Below are positions 1 through 6,812 of a stretch of DNA of 17,737 bases, in pieces (within the stretch, counting starts at the first letter, position 1; each line of letters opens with the position of its first letter). This DNA is from Betaproteobacteria bacterium UBA6910 (GTDB lineage: Bacteria; Pseudomonadota; Gammaproteobacteria; Burkholderiales; UBA6910). A program made the translations under genes and the position numbers. The stretch lies in contig DKBC01000361.1 in NCBI GenBank assembly GCA_002451065.1, positions 1-17,737 on the forward strand, written 5' to 3'. Under the pieces are notes generated by a model that was not told the DNA's origin, ran no database searches, and saw only the letters and a program-made list of their open reading frames with translations.

Positions 1-81
1 GCGGAAAGGGACTCGACGCCGCGGGTTCGTTTTCCTCCCGAGCGGAATTCTCCGCCGGCGTCCGCCGTTTCGCTACCGCTG

Positions 82-95
82 CTCGTAGCTGCGAG
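82..95. promoter_or_regulatory. 14-base near-palindrome (possible activator site)
   Basis: CTCGTAGCTGCGAG equals its reverse complement except for one mismatched pair. It lies immediately before the 99-116 dyad. The role as a regulator site is inferred from its position upstream of the sigma-54 promoter. Confidence 0.3.
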
Positions 96-98
96 AAG

Positions 99-116
99 TG
101 TCACTGGCCAGCGACA
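99..116. promoter_or_regulatory. 18-base near-perfect palindrome (candidate enhancer site)
   Basis: TGTCACTGGCCAGCGACA is self-complementary apart from a single mismatched pair around the CTGGCCAG core. Its centre is about 165-170 bases upstream of the expected start of transcription, which suits a sigma-54 enhancer site. The TGT and ACA ends are 12 bases apart, not the 10 of a NifA site, so no known regulator is assigned. Confidence 0.4.
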
Positions 117-171
117 GAACGCCCATGTGACATTTCAAACGTTTAGCGCCGGGCACCGCGGCCGAGTGTCG

Positions 172-198
172 TGGAAGGGTGACAAGACTGCCCTTCCA
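172..198. repeat. Inverted repeat TGGAAGGG/CCCTTCCA
   Basis: Perfect 8-base arms (172-179 and 191-198) are separated by 11 bases. There is no T-run after either arm on either strand, so it is not a typical intrinsic terminator. Its centre is about 90 bases upstream of the predicted sigma-54 start, so it could be a regulator site. A transcript hairpin from an upstream gene outside the window is the alternative. Confidence 0.4.
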
Positions 199-227
199 GG
201 GCTTGAGGCTTAAATGCAAGCCATTGA

Positions 228-241
228 TTGCATGAATGCAA
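228..241. promoter_or_regulatory. TTGCAT-GA-ATGCAA palindrome beside the promoter
   Basis: Perfect 6-base arms separated by GA. A further ATGCAA half-site occurs at 214-219. The palindrome ends 7 bases before the -24 element, so a bound protein would contact or block the sigma-54 holoenzyme. The function is inferred. Confidence 0.35.
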
Positions 242-248
242 TTTGGTC

Positions 249-264
249 TGGCACAGGATCTGCT
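249..264 (+). promoter_or_regulatory. Sigma-54 (RpoN) -24/-12 promoter
   Basis: TGGCAC (249-254), five bases, then CTGCT (260-264). The invariant GG (250-251) and GC (262-263) are at the required 12-base register, and TGGCAC-N5-YTGCW is matched completely. Transcription would begin near 275 and lead into the gene at 331. Such promoters need an AAA+ enhancer-binding activator, and several dyads sit upstream. The match is seen in the sequence; its use is inferred. Confidence 0.6.
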
Positions 265-330
265 GTAAGCAGGGCATGGCCTCGCTTCGCGCGGCCCCAA
301 TGAGCTTTACCTCCAAGGAGCAACAAAGAT

Positions 331-912
331 ATGGAAGAAGCATCCAAACGCCTGATGGCCGGCGTGTTCTCGACAATGTTTCTCGCGGTCACCGTGTGCC
401 TCGCGCTGATTTCCGTGGTGGAATTCGTGATGGCCTTCGTGCAGGTCCAGGACAAGGATCTGATCAGCGGCATCGTGCGCGCCGTGAATACGGCGATCAT
501 CGCGCTCGCCACCTTCGAACTCGGGGTCGGCATCGGCAAGGAATACACGGTGCGGGAAGACGGGCGGGACCTCTACCCGCTGGTGCGCCGGACCGTGACC
601 CGCTTCGTGAGCGTGGTGTGCATCGCTCTCGTGCTGGAGAGCCTGCTGATGGTGATCAAGTACAGCCAACTGGAACTGGCCGGAAACCTGTACTACCCGG
701 TGGCGGTGGTGCTGGGCGCGGGCCTGCTGCTGGTTTCACTGGGACTGTTCATTCACTTTACCCGCCCCGAGGCGCGGGGCGAGACCGAGCGGGAAGCCGC
801 CCCGCAGGATACCGCCGCAGAGGGCCTGCTGTCGCGCGTCGCCGCCCAGGCGCGGCTCGGGGGAGGGAACTGCCCGTATCCCGGCTTCAGCTACGCGGCC
901 GCCAGTGACTAG
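331..912 (+). CDS. Four-helix inner-membrane protein of unknown function (PsiE-like layout)
   Basis: A 193-residue protein with four hydrophobic segments at about 9-31, 48-66, 88-109 and 122-145, then a charged, probably cytoplasmic C-terminal tail of about 45 residues. AAGGAG lies 10 bases before the ATG. The helix layout, with a charged patch after the second helix, resembles the phosphate-starvation-inducible PsiE family, but the sequence likeness is weak and I do not assign the name. The gene stands alone after a predicted sigma-54 promoter and converges on the next gene with 16 bases between the stops. Expression is therefore probably conditional, on a signal sensed by an unknown enhancer-binding protein. 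The function is not known. Confidence 0.75.
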   Translation: MEEASKRLMAGVFSTMFLAVTVCLALISVVEFVMAFVQVQDKDLISGIVRAVNTAIIALATFELGVGIGKEYTVREDGRDLYPLVRRTVTRFVSVVCIALVLESLLMVIKYSQLELAGNLYYPVAVVLGAGLLLVSLGLFIHFTRPEARGETEREAAPQDTAAEGLLSRVAAQARLGGGNCPYPGFSYAAASD

Positions 913-928
913 CTGCGACCGCTGATGG

Positions 929-1342
929 CTAGGGAATCTGGATTTTCCCGCCGCCTGCTATGCCGCCAGGCATGCCGCCCGGGCCGAACCCCGCTCCACC
1001 CTTGGGGACCACGATGGACGAGGCGGCTTGGCGCCGCATCTCCTCCAGCTCTTTCATCGCCTGCTCGAAGGCGCGCTTGGCGGCGGGCCCGTATTTCGCG
1101 ACCGCATCCTCCAGCGAACTGGCTTCAATCTCGAAGCTTAGGGGCAGGGCACCAACGCTGGTCATCAACTGCGCGTCGCCCGTGTAGAGCGTCTTGCGCG
1201 CGGTGTCGGGGGATCCGTCGCTCTTGATCGGCGCCATCACGCGGATCGTGCCAATCCTGCGGTCAGTGATGATGTCCTCGCGATACAGATTTGCCGCGTC
1301 CATCTTGGCCTCGGCGAAGCGGTCCTCGTTTCTTTCCGCCAT
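929..1342 (-). CDS. Conserved hypothetical protein with Gly-rich tail
   Basis: A 137-residue soluble protein without signal peptide or membrane segment. Residues 1-75 are mixed, probably beta-rich. Residues 78-107 form a charged helix. The last 30 residues are a flexible Gly/Pro tail ending KIQIP. GGAG lies about 10 bases before the ATG. It follows the DUF882 gene on the same strand after 105 bases that contain a strong hairpin, so the two may be transcribed together or separated by that structure. The family is not recognised. A cytoplasmic partner-binding role is possible but unsupported. Confidence 0.7.
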   Translation of the reverse strand: MAERNEDRFAEAKMDAANLYREDIITDRRIGTIRVMAPIKSDGSPDTARKTLYTGDAQLMTSVGALPLSFEIEASSLEDAVAKYGPAAKRAFEQAMKELEEMRRQAASSIVVPKGGAGFGPGGMPGGIAGGGKIQIP

Positions 1343-1391
1343 GGGCGACTCTCCAGAAGAATAGAAGGATAGAAAAGGGTACCAGAGATTT

Positions 1392-1421
1392 TCCGGCAGG
1401 TCAGGGCGGCGGCCTGCCGGA
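1392..1421 (-). repeat. Strong intergenic hairpin
   Basis: TCCGGCAGG (1392-1400) and CCTGCCGGA (1413-1421) are perfect 9-base arms with a 12-base loop, 26 bases beyond the stop of the minus-strand DUF882 gene. Neither side has a T-run, so it is not a classic intrinsic terminator. It may act as a 3'-end stabiliser or a weak terminator between the two minus-strand genes. Confidence 0.45.
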
Positions 1422-1447
1422 TCGCGGCCGGAAGCGCCGCCCGCCGG

Positions 1448-1984
1448 CTACCAGGTGCGCACGCGCCCGGTGTCGAGATGAACGAAATCAGACCTCGCGT
1501 AGTAACCCACGCCACCGCGCTGCAAGGTCAGCGCCGCATCCCGCAGCTTTGCGGTGACGAACCCCGACAAGCGGATGTCGATGGCCCGCCCCTGAAGATG
1601 CAGGCTGGAACGGGCTACCCCGTTGCTCCGTTTTCTCAGAAGCTGGTTGGTCTCGGGAGAGCGGTATCCGGAGATGATCTCGAAGGTGCCGCCGCCGCAT
1701 AGTCCGCAGACCTGGTGGAGCGTGTCGAGCAGGTCGGGATCAATGGGATGGACCTCGTCATTGCGGAAGTCCCGCAGCAGACGATCGACCTGCGCCAGGG
1801 ACTCCGGAATGAATTTCCCGTCCGCAAAATACGTGACCTTCAGCCGTTCGTCGGTGTGGGTGTGATAAAACGCGAGCCGCCGCTCGCTCGCCGCTGCCAG
1901 GGCACTCGGTGCGGCCAGTCCGGCCACGGGGCCGACGACGAGCCCCCGAAGGAGCAGCCGGCGCTGAATCGATACCTTCAACAT
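1448..1984 (-). CDS. DUF882/YcbK-family peptidase M15-like protein with Tat signal
   Basis: A 178-residue exported protein closely like E. coli YcbK. The N-terminus has a twin-arginine type signal (SIQRRLLLRG, then a hydrophobic stretch to about residue 31 ending ALA), so it is probably sent folded to the periplasm by Tat. The M15 metallopeptidase fold is marked by SGYRSPETN (105-113), H129 with D136 in SLHLQGRAID, and H169 in FVHLD, the expected zinc ligands. The likely role is peptidoglycan trimming or recognition. It is divergent from the L,D-transpeptidase gene with 78 bases between the starts; in E. coli the two are also neighbours. A longer start at 2026 has AAAGG four bases upstream, but the shorter one puts the arginine pair where Tat signals usually have it. 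Confidence 0.88.
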   Translation of the reverse strand: MLKVSIQRRLLLRGLVVGPVAGLAAPSALAAASERRLAFYHTHTDERLKVTYFADGKFIPESLAQVDRLLRDFRNDEVHPIDPDLLDTLHQVCGLCGGGTFEIISGYRSPETNQLLRKRSNGVARSSLHLQGRAIDIRLSGFVTAKLRDAALTLQRGGVGYYARSDFVHLDTGRVRTW

Positions 1985-2062
1985 GCTGTCGTATTGGCCA
2001 TGGGACGTTTTCGAAGGCCGTATCATATAGCCTTTAACGCGATCAGCACACCCCTTGATGCC
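1985..2062. promoter_or_regulatory. Shared divergent promoter region of ycbK-like and ldtD-like genes
   Basis: Only 78 bases separate the two divergent starts. The AT-rich stretch at 2021-2030 (TATCATATAG) offers -10-like hexamers on both strands: TATCAT on the plus strand and TATGAT on the minus strand. No convincing -35 is found at 17 bases for either. The overlap would make the two promoters compete or be co-controlled. Confidence 0.35.
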
Positions 2063-3712
2063 ATGAAAATTCGATTTCTTCTCTTTGTTTTTGTGATGAT
2101 TTTCACGCCCTTCGGGCTCGGTGCCGCATTGGCCGAGCCGGCGGATGCCGCCGCCGAGGCGATTCGCACGCGGGTAGAGACCCTGCGCGGTGGCGGCGAT
2201 GTCATCATCAACGGTGATGCCATTGCGGCGCGCACGGTAATTCCCGAATTTTACGAGCGGCGCGATTTTCGCCTTGCGTGGACCTCGCCCGAGCAGGTGA
2301 AAACGCTGGTGCTGCTGATGGAGCAAAGCCGGAATCACGGACTCGATCCCCGGGATTACCACGGGGAAGCGGTGCAGATGCTCGCGCAAAGCCCGCCCGG
2401 GGACCCGGTCGCCCTGGCGGATCGGGATATGCTTTTCACCGATGCCCTGGTCCGTCTCGCGTACCACCTGCGCTTCGGCAAGGTGGATCAGCGGGCCCTC
2501 GATCCCAGCTGGAACTTCTCGCGCTCCCTCGGCGACATCGATCCCCCGGCGGCCCTAGAGGCGGCACTCGCTTCGCCCTCGCTGGAGAAGGCGGTGCTGG
2601 CCTTTGCCCCCAAGATCCCTTTTTATTGGTGGCTCAAGGACGGCTTGGCCCGTTACCGGGCGATAGCCCAGGCGGGCGGATGGCCGCAGGTTCCGGAGGG
2701 CCCGACGCTCAAGCCGGGCGAGCGTGACCCGCGGGTCGCGCTGCTGCGCCGGCGGCTTCTGGCGAGCGGCGACCTGGTTTCGGAAAACAGCGCCGATCCG
2801 GAATTGTATGATCCGGTCCTGGAGGAGGCGGTGAAGCGCTTCCAGGAGCGTCATGGCCTGGAAACCGACGGCGCCGTGGGCAAGGGCACCCTGGGGGAAC
2901 TCAACGTGACCGTGGAGGAGCGCGTCGACCAGATACGGGTCAATCTGGACCGGGCGCGCGCCGTGGCCCAGGACATCGGGGGCGATTACCTGATCGTCGA
3001 TATCGCGGGATTTCGCGCCGCCCTGTTCCTGAACGGCAAGCTGGCCTGGTCATCGCGCGTGGTTGTGGGAAAACCATATCGCGAAACGCCGGTCTTCCGG
3101 GCGCAGATGCAGTACCTGGTGTTCAATCCCACCTGGACCGTGCCGCCGACCATCCTGCGCAAGGACGTGTTGCCGAAGGTGCGGAAGAACCCGGCTTACC
3201 TTGGGCAGCAGAACATGCAGGTGGTGGACAACAAGGGGCGGCCGGTGAATTCGGCGGACATCGACTGGAGCCGCTATCCGGGAGAGGCTTTTCCCTACCA
3301 GATCGTGCAGGATCCCGGGGACAAGAATGCCCTGGGCCGTGTCAAGTTCATGTTCCCAAATTCCCACTTCGTGTATCTCCACGATACGCCCTCCAAGCGG
3401 CTGTTTGAGAGAGCGGAGCGTGCCTTCAGCTCCGGCTGCATCCGGGTCGAGCAGCCCCTGGCGCTGGCGGAGATTCTGCTGGACGATTCCGAGCAATGGA
3501 ACGCCGCCGCGGTGAAAGCCGCGGTGCAGAGCGAGGAAACCCGCACCGTCTCCTTCAAGCGCAAGATTCCCGTGATGCTGCTCTACTGGACCGCGCAGGC
3601 GAGCGAGGACGGCACCATGCAGTTCCGCCGCGATCTCTACGGGCGCGACGCCAGGATGGTCAAGGCGCTGGCCGCACCGTTCCAGTTCGTCCCGCCGGAG
3701 CGCAAGCAGTAA
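2063..3712 (+). CDS. L,D-transpeptidase, YcbB/LdtD type
   Basis: A 549-residue periplasmic enzyme that makes 3-3 cross-links in peptidoglycan, or attaches proteins to it. The signal peptide covers residues 1-24 (cleavage after ALA). A helical scaffold domain follows to about 215, then a peptidoglycan-binding type 1 domain at about 220-285 (RFQERHGLETDG), and the YkuD catalytic domain from about 307 to 480. The catalytic site is clear: H440 in the stretch before SSGCIRV, with C459 as nucleophile. The frame stays open upstream to 1715, but the ATG at 2063 is the one that gives a proper signal peptide; the upstream part only mirrors the opposite gene. No strong Shine-Dalgarno sequence is seen. 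The divergent DUF882 gene repeats the E. coli ycbB/ycbK pairing, which supports a joint cell-wall role. Confidence 0.93.
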   Translation: MKIRFLLFVFVMIFTPFGLGAALAEPADAAAEAIRTRVETLRGGGDVIINGDAIAARTVIPEFYERRDFRLAWTSPEQVKTLVLLMEQSRNHGLDPRDYHGEAVQMLAQSPPGDPVALADRDMLFTDALVRLAYHLRFGKVDQRALDPSWNFSRSLGDIDPPAALEAALASPSLEKAVLAFAPKIPFYWWLKDGLARYRAIAQAGGWPQVPEGPTLKPGERDPRVALLRRRLLASGDLVSENSADPELYDPVLEEAVKRFQERHGLETDGAVGKGTLGELNVTVEERVDQIRVNLDRARAVAQDIGGDYLIVDIAGFRAALFLNGKLAWSSRVVVGKPYRETPVFRAQMQYLVFNPTWTVPPTILRKDVLPKVRKNPAYLGQQNMQVVDNKGRPVNSADIDWSRYPGEAFPYQIVQDPGDKNALGRVKFMFPNSHFVYLHDTPSKRLFERAERAFSSGCIRVEQPLALAEILLDDSEQWNAAAVKAAVQSEETRTVSFKRKIPVMLLYWTAQASEDGTMQFRRDLYGRDARMVKALAAPFQFVPPERKQ

Positions 3713-3750
3713 GATGGGCGCTCGCTGGCGCGATAGGCGAGGGAGATCTG

Positions 3751-4110
3751 ATGGCAGAGAGCGTGGGCGCACCCCAAATCATCCTGTCCGGCGGATGGAC
3801 ACCTGGCGAGCCTCTGCATCGCCGGGTTCCGGCCCGGGACGGGGACGGTCGGCCCTACAATGATTTCATGATGCTGATTCCTGGTCTGCGTGCCCGGCCT
3901 CATGCAGTCCTCGAGTCGGTGGTGCGGGAACTGGAATTGACGCTGACCCGGTTCGGTCACCTGGTGGTGTTCGCGGACCTCAACCTGAAGCTCAACGTTC
4001 TGTGGGTGACGGTGCGGCCCGGCCGGGACGTGGCGCTCCAGGTGGCGGCGGCGATCCACGCGCGGGTGCCGGAAGCGAAACTGGTGGCCGCCAATCACCG
4101 CTACGTCTGA
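3751..4110 (+). CDS. Small conserved hypothetical protein between ldtD-like gene and hslR
   Basis: A 119-residue soluble protein. GGGAG six bases before the ATG fixes the start. The first 40 residues are polar and Pro/Gly-rich. Residues 48-115 read as alternating helix and strand (VVRELELTLTRFGHLVVF, then LNVLWVTVRP), like a small alpha/beta fold of the ACT or ferredoxin kind. There is no signal peptide, cysteine cluster or known motif. The gene sits 38 bases after the transpeptidase and 5 bases before hslR, so it is probably in one transcript with both. The family is not recognised, and no function is offered. Confidence 0.75.
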   Translation: MAESVGAPQIILSGGWTPGEPLHRRVPARDGDGRPYNDFMMLIPGLRARPHAVLESVVRELELTLTRFGHLVVFADLNLKLNVLWVTVRPGRDVALQVAAAIHARVPEAKLVAANHRYV

Positions 4111-4115
4111 CGCTC

Positions 4116-4508
4116 ATGGCGGACACCGCAAAGGGCGTGCGTCTGGACAAATGGCTTTGGGCGGCCCGGTTCTTCAAGACCCGCGGTCTTGCCCAGCGCG
4201 CGGTGGAGGGCGGCAAGGTCCGGCTCCACGGCGAGCGCATCAAGCCCGCCAAGGAACTCAAGGTCGGCGACCGGCTGGCGATTCAGATCGCCGAGTTCGA
4301 ATGGGCGATCACGGTAACGGCGCTAAGCGAGCGGCGCGGCCCGGCGGAACAGGCGCGGCGGCTGTACGAGGAATCTGCTGAGAGCCGCGTTCGGCGCCAG
4401 GAGCAGGCGGCGGCGCGCAAGCTCCTGGCGCCGCTTCCGCCGGCCATCAAGGGCCGCCCGACCAAGCGGGACCGCCGGCGCCTGGAACGCCTGATCCATG
4501 GCGAGTGA
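4116..4508 (+). CDS. hslR: Ribosome-associated heat shock protein Hsp15 (S4 domain)
   Basis: A 130-residue basic protein, against 133 in E. coli. The S4 RNA-binding domain fills residues 7-70, beginning with the typical VRLDKWLWAARFFKTR and continuing GKVRLHGERIKPAKELKVGD. The C-terminal half is a long Arg/Lys-rich helix ending RPTKRDRRRLERL, as in Hsp15. In E. coli this protein binds 50S subunits that still carry a nascent chain and helps recycle them after heat stress. It starts 5 bases after the previous stop without a clear Shine-Dalgarno sequence, so translation is probably coupled. No heat-shock promoter was recognised close to it. Confidence 0.93.
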   Translation: MADTAKGVRLDKWLWAARFFKTRGLAQRAVEGGKVRLHGERIKPAKELKVGDRLAIQIAEFEWAITVTALSERRGPAEQARRLYEESAESRVRRQEQAAARKLLAPLPPAIKGRPTKRDRRRLERLIHGE

Positions 4509-4526
4509 CCCGGGGGAACCAGGATC

Positions 4527-4898
4527 ATGACCACCGCTTACTGGTGTGTGCTGGCGGCCGCGCTGTTGCCTTATTTCAACGTGGCTTTCGCCAAATCACG
4601 GCGCGACTTCGACAATGCGGCGCCCCGGACCTGGCTCGCGGGGCTCGAAGGTTGGCGGGCGCGGGCTCACTGGGCCCACCAGAACGCCTTCGAGGCGTTC
4701 CCTCCGTTCGCGGCGGCGGTCATCATCGCCCACTTGGCCCAGGCGCCCCAGGGCCGCATCGACACGCTTGCGCTGTCATTCATCGCGGCCCGCGTTTTCT
4801 ATTCCCTCTTCTACGTTCTCGACAAGCCGACTCTGCGCTCCATCTTCTGGACCGCCGGCTTCGCCTGCGTGGCGGGGCTGTTCGTGATCGCCGCCTGA
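4527..4898 (+). CDS. MAPEG-family membrane protein
   Basis: A 123-residue integral membrane protein with four hydrophobic helices (about 3-22, 52-70, 78-98 and 104-122). The loop after helix 1 carries the typical N-A-P-R-T-W-L and HWAHQNAFEAFPPFAA motifs of bacterial MAPEG proteins (membrane-associated proteins in eicosanoid and glutathione metabolism). Eukaryotic relatives conjugate or isomerise with glutathione; the substrate of this bacterial branch is not known. AGGA lies just before the ATG. It starts 18 bases after hslR and is the last gene of the plus-strand run, converging on the YbaK-domain gene. Confidence 0.88.
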   Translation: MTTAYWCVLAAALLPYFNVAFAKSRRDFDNAAPRTWLAGLEGWRARAHWAHQNAFEAFPPFAAAVIIAHLAQAPQGRIDTLALSFIAARVFYSLFYVLDKPTLRSIFWTAGFACVAGLFVIAA

Positions 4899-4902
4899 AG
4901 GG

Positions 4903-4935
4903 CAAAGAAAAGCCGCAGCGAAAAGCTCCTGCGGC
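4903..4935 (-). terminator. Rho-independent terminator of the YbaK-domain gene
   Basis: Read on the minus strand, the perfect arms GCCGCAG and CTGCGGC (4935-4929 and 4918-4912) enclose a 10-base loop and are followed directly by TTTTCTTT. This is a proper stem plus U-tract, 27 bases after the YbaK stop. On the plus strand there is no T-run, so it would serve MAPEG only weakly. Confidence 0.75.
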
Positions 4936-4961
4936 CGGACGCTCTCGTCGAAGAGAGCCGC

Positions 4962-5432
4962 TCAGTGCACACTCGCGAAATGCATGTGGGGTGCGTTCTG
5001 GAACAGCTGCATGAAGTGGTAGCGGCTGAGTTGGATCAGCTCTTCATGGCTGCCGCCCTCGATGTAGACCTCGGGCTGTTCCATGATCTCATCGTCGATG
5101 ATGGTTTCCAGCCCATAGGCCTGGCCCAGCGCCGGAATGGCGCCAAGGGCGCAGTCGCCGAACACCTGCATGATTTCTTTCTCGCTGGCGAGGTTCACCT
5201 TCCGGCCGAGCCGCTCGCGAAGCACGCTCAGCTGCACGTGCCGGTCCGCGGGCAGCACCACCATCAAGTACCCCAGCTCGTCCTCCAGGACCACCGCCTT
5301 CGCGACGTGGTGCGGCGGCACTTCGGCCGCCAGCGCCGTCTGCACACTCGATGCGCTCCGCATATGGGGGAGCACCTCAAATGGAATGTGCATGTCTTTC
5401 AGATACTTCTGAATCGTCATCGAAATTGCCAT
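4962..5432 (-). CDS. YbaK/EbsC-domain protein (aminoacyl-tRNA deacylase family)
   Basis: A 156-residue protein covered by the YbaK/prolyl-tRNA-synthetase-associated domain at residues 8-130. The conserved lysine is seen in HHVAKAVVLED (K45), and the GDCALGAIPALG loop (about 92-103) matches the substrate-pocket loop of the family. Relatives remove wrongly attached amino acids from tRNA, often alanine or cysteine from tRNA-Pro. The exact substrate here cannot be told. A C-terminal tail of about 25 residues (SRYHFMQLFQNAPHMHF) lies beyond the core domain. GGAGG five bases before the ATG decides the start, although an ATG 12 bases further in also exists. The gene is divergent from the MFS gene and ends at a terminator. 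Confidence 0.9.
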   Translation of the reverse strand: MAISMTIQKYLKDMHIPFEVLPHMRSASSVQTALAAEVPPHHVAKAVVLEDELGYLMVVLPADRHVQLSVLRERLGRKVNLASEKEIMQVFGDCALGAIPALGQAYGLETIIDDEIMEQPEVYIEGGSHEELIQLSRYHFMQLFQNAPHMHFASVH

Positions 5433-5530
5433 AACAACCTCCACTTGGGAGTCCCCGGGATTTAAATATAGCCCACGAAGTCTTTTCCCGCACTTGCGCA
5501 AAACATGGGGTCGCCGCAGTCCCCGGGGGC

Positions 5531-5536
5531 TAGAAT
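5531..5536 (+). promoter_or_regulatory. Candidate -10 element of the MFS gene
   Basis: TAGAAT, 11 bases before the ATG at 5548, with no good -35. If used, the leader would be only about 5 bases, and no Shine-Dalgarno sequence is present. A near-leaderless transcript is therefore possible. Confidence 0.3.
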
Positions 5537-5547
5537 AGCCGCGTCCA

Positions 5548-6810
5548 ATGGCTGGTCTTTCCCCCCACCTCACGCCCCCTGCGCATCCCCTGCTGGCAGT
5601 GTTGCTGCCGTTTGCCGGGGGATATTTCGTCTCCTACCTGTTCCGCACCGTCAATGCGGTGATCGCGCCCGACCTGGTGGCGGAATTCGCTCTGCGACCC
5701 TGGGAACTCGGCTTGCTCACCAGCGCCTATTTCGCGACTTTCGCCCTGTTCCAGATCCCGCTCGGCCTGTTGCTGGACCGCTATGGTCCCCGCCGGGTGA
5801 ACGCGTCCCTGCTGCTGATTGCCGCGGCCGGCGCCGCGCTGTTTGCCCTCAGTGGCGGGTTCCTTGGACTGGTACTGGGCCGGGCCCTCATCGGCCTCGG
5901 CGTGTCGGCCTGCCTGATGTCCAGCATCAAGGCCTTCGTCCTCTGGTTCCCGCTCAAACGGCTCCCGGCCCTCACCGGGGCCATCATGTTCTCTGGCGGC
6001 CTGGGCGCGCTCTCCGCCACCGCCCCGGTGGAGGCGGCCCTGGCGCTCACCTCCTGGCGCGGCGTGTTCCTGAGTCTTTCGGCCCTGGTGCTGCTGGCCT
6101 CGGCCATGGTTTTTCTGGTGGTGCCGGAGGGGGAGGCGGCCTCCCGGCGCGAGTCGGTGGCCGAACAGTTGCGGGGCCTGGCCGGGATTTATCGAAGCAG
6201 GCGTTTCTGGCAGGTGTCCAGCGTGGCGATGATCACCCAGTCCACCTTCATGTCGATTCAGGGCCTGTGGGCCGGGCCCTGGATGCGGGACGTCGCGGCC
6301 CTGGACCGGGGCGGCGTGGCCGAGCGCCTGCTGTTCCTGGCGTTCTCCACCATGATCGGCGCCCTGCTTTTCGGCAACGCGGCGTCCTGGCTCGCTGGGC
6401 GGGGAGTGGCGCCGGCCCAGGTTTTCAAGGTGGGCCTCGCGGTCGCGATGATGGCTCAAGTCGCGATCATTGTTGGCCCGGGGCCTTGGTCGGCCGCAGC
6501 CTGGTTCTGCTACGGATTGTTCATCGCCTCGGGAACGCTCGCCTATTCCGTGCTGTCGCAGCATTTTCCGGCGCATCTGGCGGGGCGGGCCAACACCGCC
6601 CATAACCTGCTGGTGTTCGTGTGCGCGTTTGCTTCTCAATGGGCCATCGGCGCCATCATCAACCTTTGGCCGGTGGCGGCCGGCCACTATCATCCAGAGG
6701 GGTATCGCGTGGCATTTGGGCTTTTCCTGGCACTGCAGCTTCTCGCCTGGGTCTGGTTCGTCCTGGACGAGGCTCGTGTGGGCCGCCTCGGGGCGGCGCG
6801 GGAGGCATGA
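5548..6810 (+). CDS. Major facilitator superfamily transporter
   Basis: A 420-residue inner-membrane protein with about 12 hydrophobic helices. MFS signature A is seen between helices 2 and 3 (LGLLLDRYGPRRVN, about residues 72-85), and the helix-4 region reads RALIGLGVSACLMSSIKA. The central loop (about 190-215) is charged and splits the two six-helix bundles. This branch resembles nitrate/sugar-phosphate-like or CynX-type carriers, but the substrate cannot be predicted. It starts with ATG 11 bases after a -10-like TAGAAT and has no Shine-Dalgarno sequence. Its last codons overlap the next gene (ATGA), so the small membrane protein is probably made with it and could be a partner. Confidence 0.9.
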   Translation: MAGLSPHLTPPAHPLLAVLLPFAGGYFVSYLFRTVNAVIAPDLVAEFALRPWELGLLTSAYFATFALFQIPLGLLLDRYGPRRVNASLLLIAAAGAALFALSGGFLGLVLGRALIGLGVSACLMSSIKAFVLWFPLKRLPALTGAIMFSGGLGALSATAPVEAALALTSWRGVFLSLSALVLLASAMVFLVVPEGEAASRRESVAEQLRGLAGIYRSRRFWQVSSVAMITQSTFMSIQGLWAGPWMRDVAALDRGGVAERLLFLAFSTMIGALLFGNAASWLAGRGVAPAQVFKVGLAVAMMAQVAIIVGPGPWSAAAWFCYGLFIASGTLAYSVLSQHFPAHLAGRANTAHNLLVFVCAFASQWAIGAIINLWPVAAGHYHPEGYRVAFGLFLALQLLAWVWFVLDEARVGRLGAAREA

Positions 6811-6812
6811 AC

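Larger units (their letters stand above)
1..330. other. Gene-free control region before the four-helix membrane protein
   Basis: No convincing coding sequence lies here; the open frames that cross it lack a ribosome-binding site and run into the membrane-protein gene in another frame. It holds several inverted repeats: GCGGA/TCCGC near 42-55, CTCGTAGCTGCGAG at 82-95, an 18-base near-palindrome at 99-116, AAACGTTT at 137-144, 8-base arms at 172-179 and 191-198, and TTGCAT-GA-ATGCAA at 228-241. These are followed by a sigma-54 type promoter at 249-264. The layout, with dyad sites 35-170 bases upstream of a -24/-12 element, is what an enhancer-binding-protein-controlled promoter looks like. Which regulator binds is unknown. 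Confidence 0.6.

Noticed and set aside
99..116. NifA upstream activator site
   Set aside because: TGT and ACA are 12 bases apart, not 10, so the spacing does not fit.
172..198. Intrinsic terminator of a gene upstream of the window
   Set aside because: The stem is good, but neither strand has a T-run after it and no coding sequence is seen before it.
228..908. 226-codon plus-strand frame over the four-helix membrane protein
   Set aside because: It is Arg/Gly-rich out-of-frame reading. The frame from 331 has a ribosome-binding site and clear membrane helices.
1715..2062. N-terminal extension of the L,D-transpeptidase by 116 codons
   Set aside because: It overlaps the DUF882 gene on the other strand and would bury the signal peptide that begins at 2063.
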